Part shown: in pieces, positions 63,036 through 64,000 of the stretch
Layout: each line of letters starts with the position of its first letter
Numbering within the stretch: position 1 is the stretch's first letter
Assembly: GCF_011806425.1 (NCBI RefSeq)
Contig: NZ_JAATOV010000001.1
Coordinates: 1,054,001 to 1,118,000 of the forward strand
Direction of reading: 5' to 3'
DNA from: Thalassospira lucentensis
GTDB taxonomy: Bacteria; Pseudomonadota; Alphaproteobacteria; Rhodospirillales; Thalassospiraceae
DNA: 64,000 nucleotides
Program-made: the position numbers and the translations under genes
The notes under the pieces: generated by a model
The model's input: the letters and a program-made list of their open reading frames with translations, nothing else
What the model was told of the DNA's origin: nothing
Database searches by the model: none

Positions 63036-64000
63036 TCGGGTCTTTAATCTTGGCGGCATCCAGACCCACGATCCAGCCTTCGCGGGTGTTAATGGCTGTG
63101 GCGGTGGGCAGGTTTTCGGCGCGTTTTCCCTCGGCAATCATGATCAACCCCATCAGGCCAATCAGCGCGTCAAACGCATCATCCTTGCCCTGACCCGGGG
63201 CAAATCCGTCTTTGATGTCGTCAAAAACGGCGGGCAGGATTTCAATGCCGTGATCCGTTGCAATGTTATGCACCGATGCGACCGCTTCTTTGCGGCTTTC
63301 CTGTTTGGATTTGGTCAAGGATGTCAGACCAAGCCAGCCATAAACTTCCCCCGGATAGGTTTCGATCACGGTCACACCGGGCTTTGCCGTACAGGCGGCA
63401 AGATCACCAGAAAACGGCCAGATGTTAAAGCCATCCTGATAACCGGGAATGATCAGGTTTTTCAGGCCATGTAACATCGCCTTGCCAACTTGATTGGCAC
63501 CCAGCGTCCAAAAGGACGGGCAGGCCGCCGCGCGATCAGTTGTTGCGCGTTCGCAGTGTCGATACAGCTGATCAAACCGCGAAAGCCCAAGGCCGCGCAC
63601 AAGGTGATCGCGCGTCACACTGCCCTTTACCCCGGATGCGGCGGGATAAAACGGGCGCTTAACACTGATCTGTTCAGCCGTTTTACAAACGTCAAAGAAT
63701 TCCTGCCAATCAGGCGTGCGCATCAGTTCCAAAAGGTTTGCGAAGCTATCCACACCTGCGGAGTCGAACCAGTAACGGGCAAACCCAATCGGCATGTCCA
63801 AGCCAAGCCAGATGGATTGAGTTTTGGCGGCGTGGTTTAGGCCATGACGAAATTGATTAAGCATCCCAACCGGTTCAATCGCATGGATTTGCCATCCGGT
63901 ATCTGTGCGGCGGGCCTTGGCGACCCAGCGGCCGGTGGCTGAGATGCTCCAGTCGGCATGCCAGATATGGTCGACAGTATATTTGCGGAGTTTGGCGCAG
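63028..64000 (-). CDS. DUF429-family protein (5' end outside window)
   Basis: The frame is open through base 64000, so at least 323 residues; ATG 63864 is internal. Landmarks: HIWHADWSISATGRWVAKA near the visible N-end, LGLDMPIGFARYW, ETYPGEVYGWLGL, KDDAFDALIGLMGLIMIAEG and REGWIVGLD. This D-x-P-I-G plus DDAFDAL layout marks DUF429, predicted RNase-H-like fold proteins of unknown role (some linked to RNase H-like nucleases). Convergent with def. Confidence 0.82.
   Translation of the reverse strand, partial: CAKLRKYTVDHIWHADWSISATGRWVAKARRTDTGWQIHAIEPVGMLNQFRHGLNHAAKTQSIWLGLDMPIGFARYWFDSAGVDSFANLLELMRTPDWQEFFDVCKTAEQISVKRPFYPAASGVKGSVTRDHLVRGLGLSRFDQLYRHCERATTDRAAACPSFWTLGANQVGKAMLHGLKNLIIPGYQDGFNIWPFSGDLAACTAKPGVTVIETYPGEVYGWLGLTSLTKSKQESRKEAVASVHNIATDHGIEILPAVFDDIKDGFAPGQGKDDAFDALIGLMGLIMIAEGKRAENLPTATAINTREGWIVGLDAAKIKDPTK

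Overview
The window looks like a chromosomal segment of a marine-type alphaproteobacterium (Rhodospirillales, most like Thalassospira). This is judged from recF-gyrB order, alphaproteobacterial versions of argD-argF-hslO, RecX, a C4-type TctABC transporter, moderate GC and the overall gene style. No rRNA or tRNA gene, CRISPR array or intact insertion sequence was seen.

Layout. 1-3524: 3' part of recF, then gyrB. 3525-3980: a gene-free gap with three short repeats and a hairpin, possibly the scar of a lost mobile element. 3981-24653: a ~20 kb surface-glycan and secretion locus. It starts with a MarR regulator translationally coupled to a GT4 glycosyltransferase (minus strand). Divergent from it are a type I secretion ABC exporter and its HlyD adaptor, followed by a separately transcribed 264-residue protein that is almost nothing but RTX calcium-binding repeats. 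Then come eleven co-directional genes: GT2, methyltransferase, GT4, a membrane-anchored coiled-coil protein, a degenerate GT2, a second GT4, polysaccharide pyruvyl transferase, galE, a second pyruvyl transferase, a secreted sialidase-like protein and rmlC. No initiating sugar transferase, Wzx, Wzy or Wza/Wzc is present. The nearest known arrangement is the Caulobacter S-layer locus, where an RTX protein, its T1SS and O-antigen genes sit together. I infer that this locus makes, exports and anchors or decorates a small surface RTX protein.

24769-32292: creatinase; a penicillin-binding-protein pair in which the first member has lost nearly all catalytic residues and the second is a normal PBP1A; then an AT-richer patch with a SUKH immunity-like gene and two small unknown genes. 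32512-40128: TctABC carboxylate transporter in one operon with an ArgE-type deacylase, a divergent LysR regulator, a membrane-anchored LAS-type peptidase candidate, a LysE exporter and a YgjP-type metallopeptidase.

40414-53278: argG, truA, a MarR/membrane-protein divergent pair with a clear palindromic operator, a chemoreceptor, lrgAB, arsC-like, recX, a lone ABC-2 permease, argD-argF, hslO and a lipoprotein. 53414-64000: alpha/beta hydrolase, UspA + SulP operon, acs, a MurI-like protein lacking both catalytic cysteines, rmuC, def, and a DUF429 protein cut by the window edge. Many transcription units end in clean intrinsic terminators, listed individually.

The strongest leads are (i) the RTX/T1SS/glycan locus with its repeated 'GW..DP' domain, and (ii) three apparent pseudoenzymes (PBP, GT2, MurI) that keep their folds but have lost catalytic residues.
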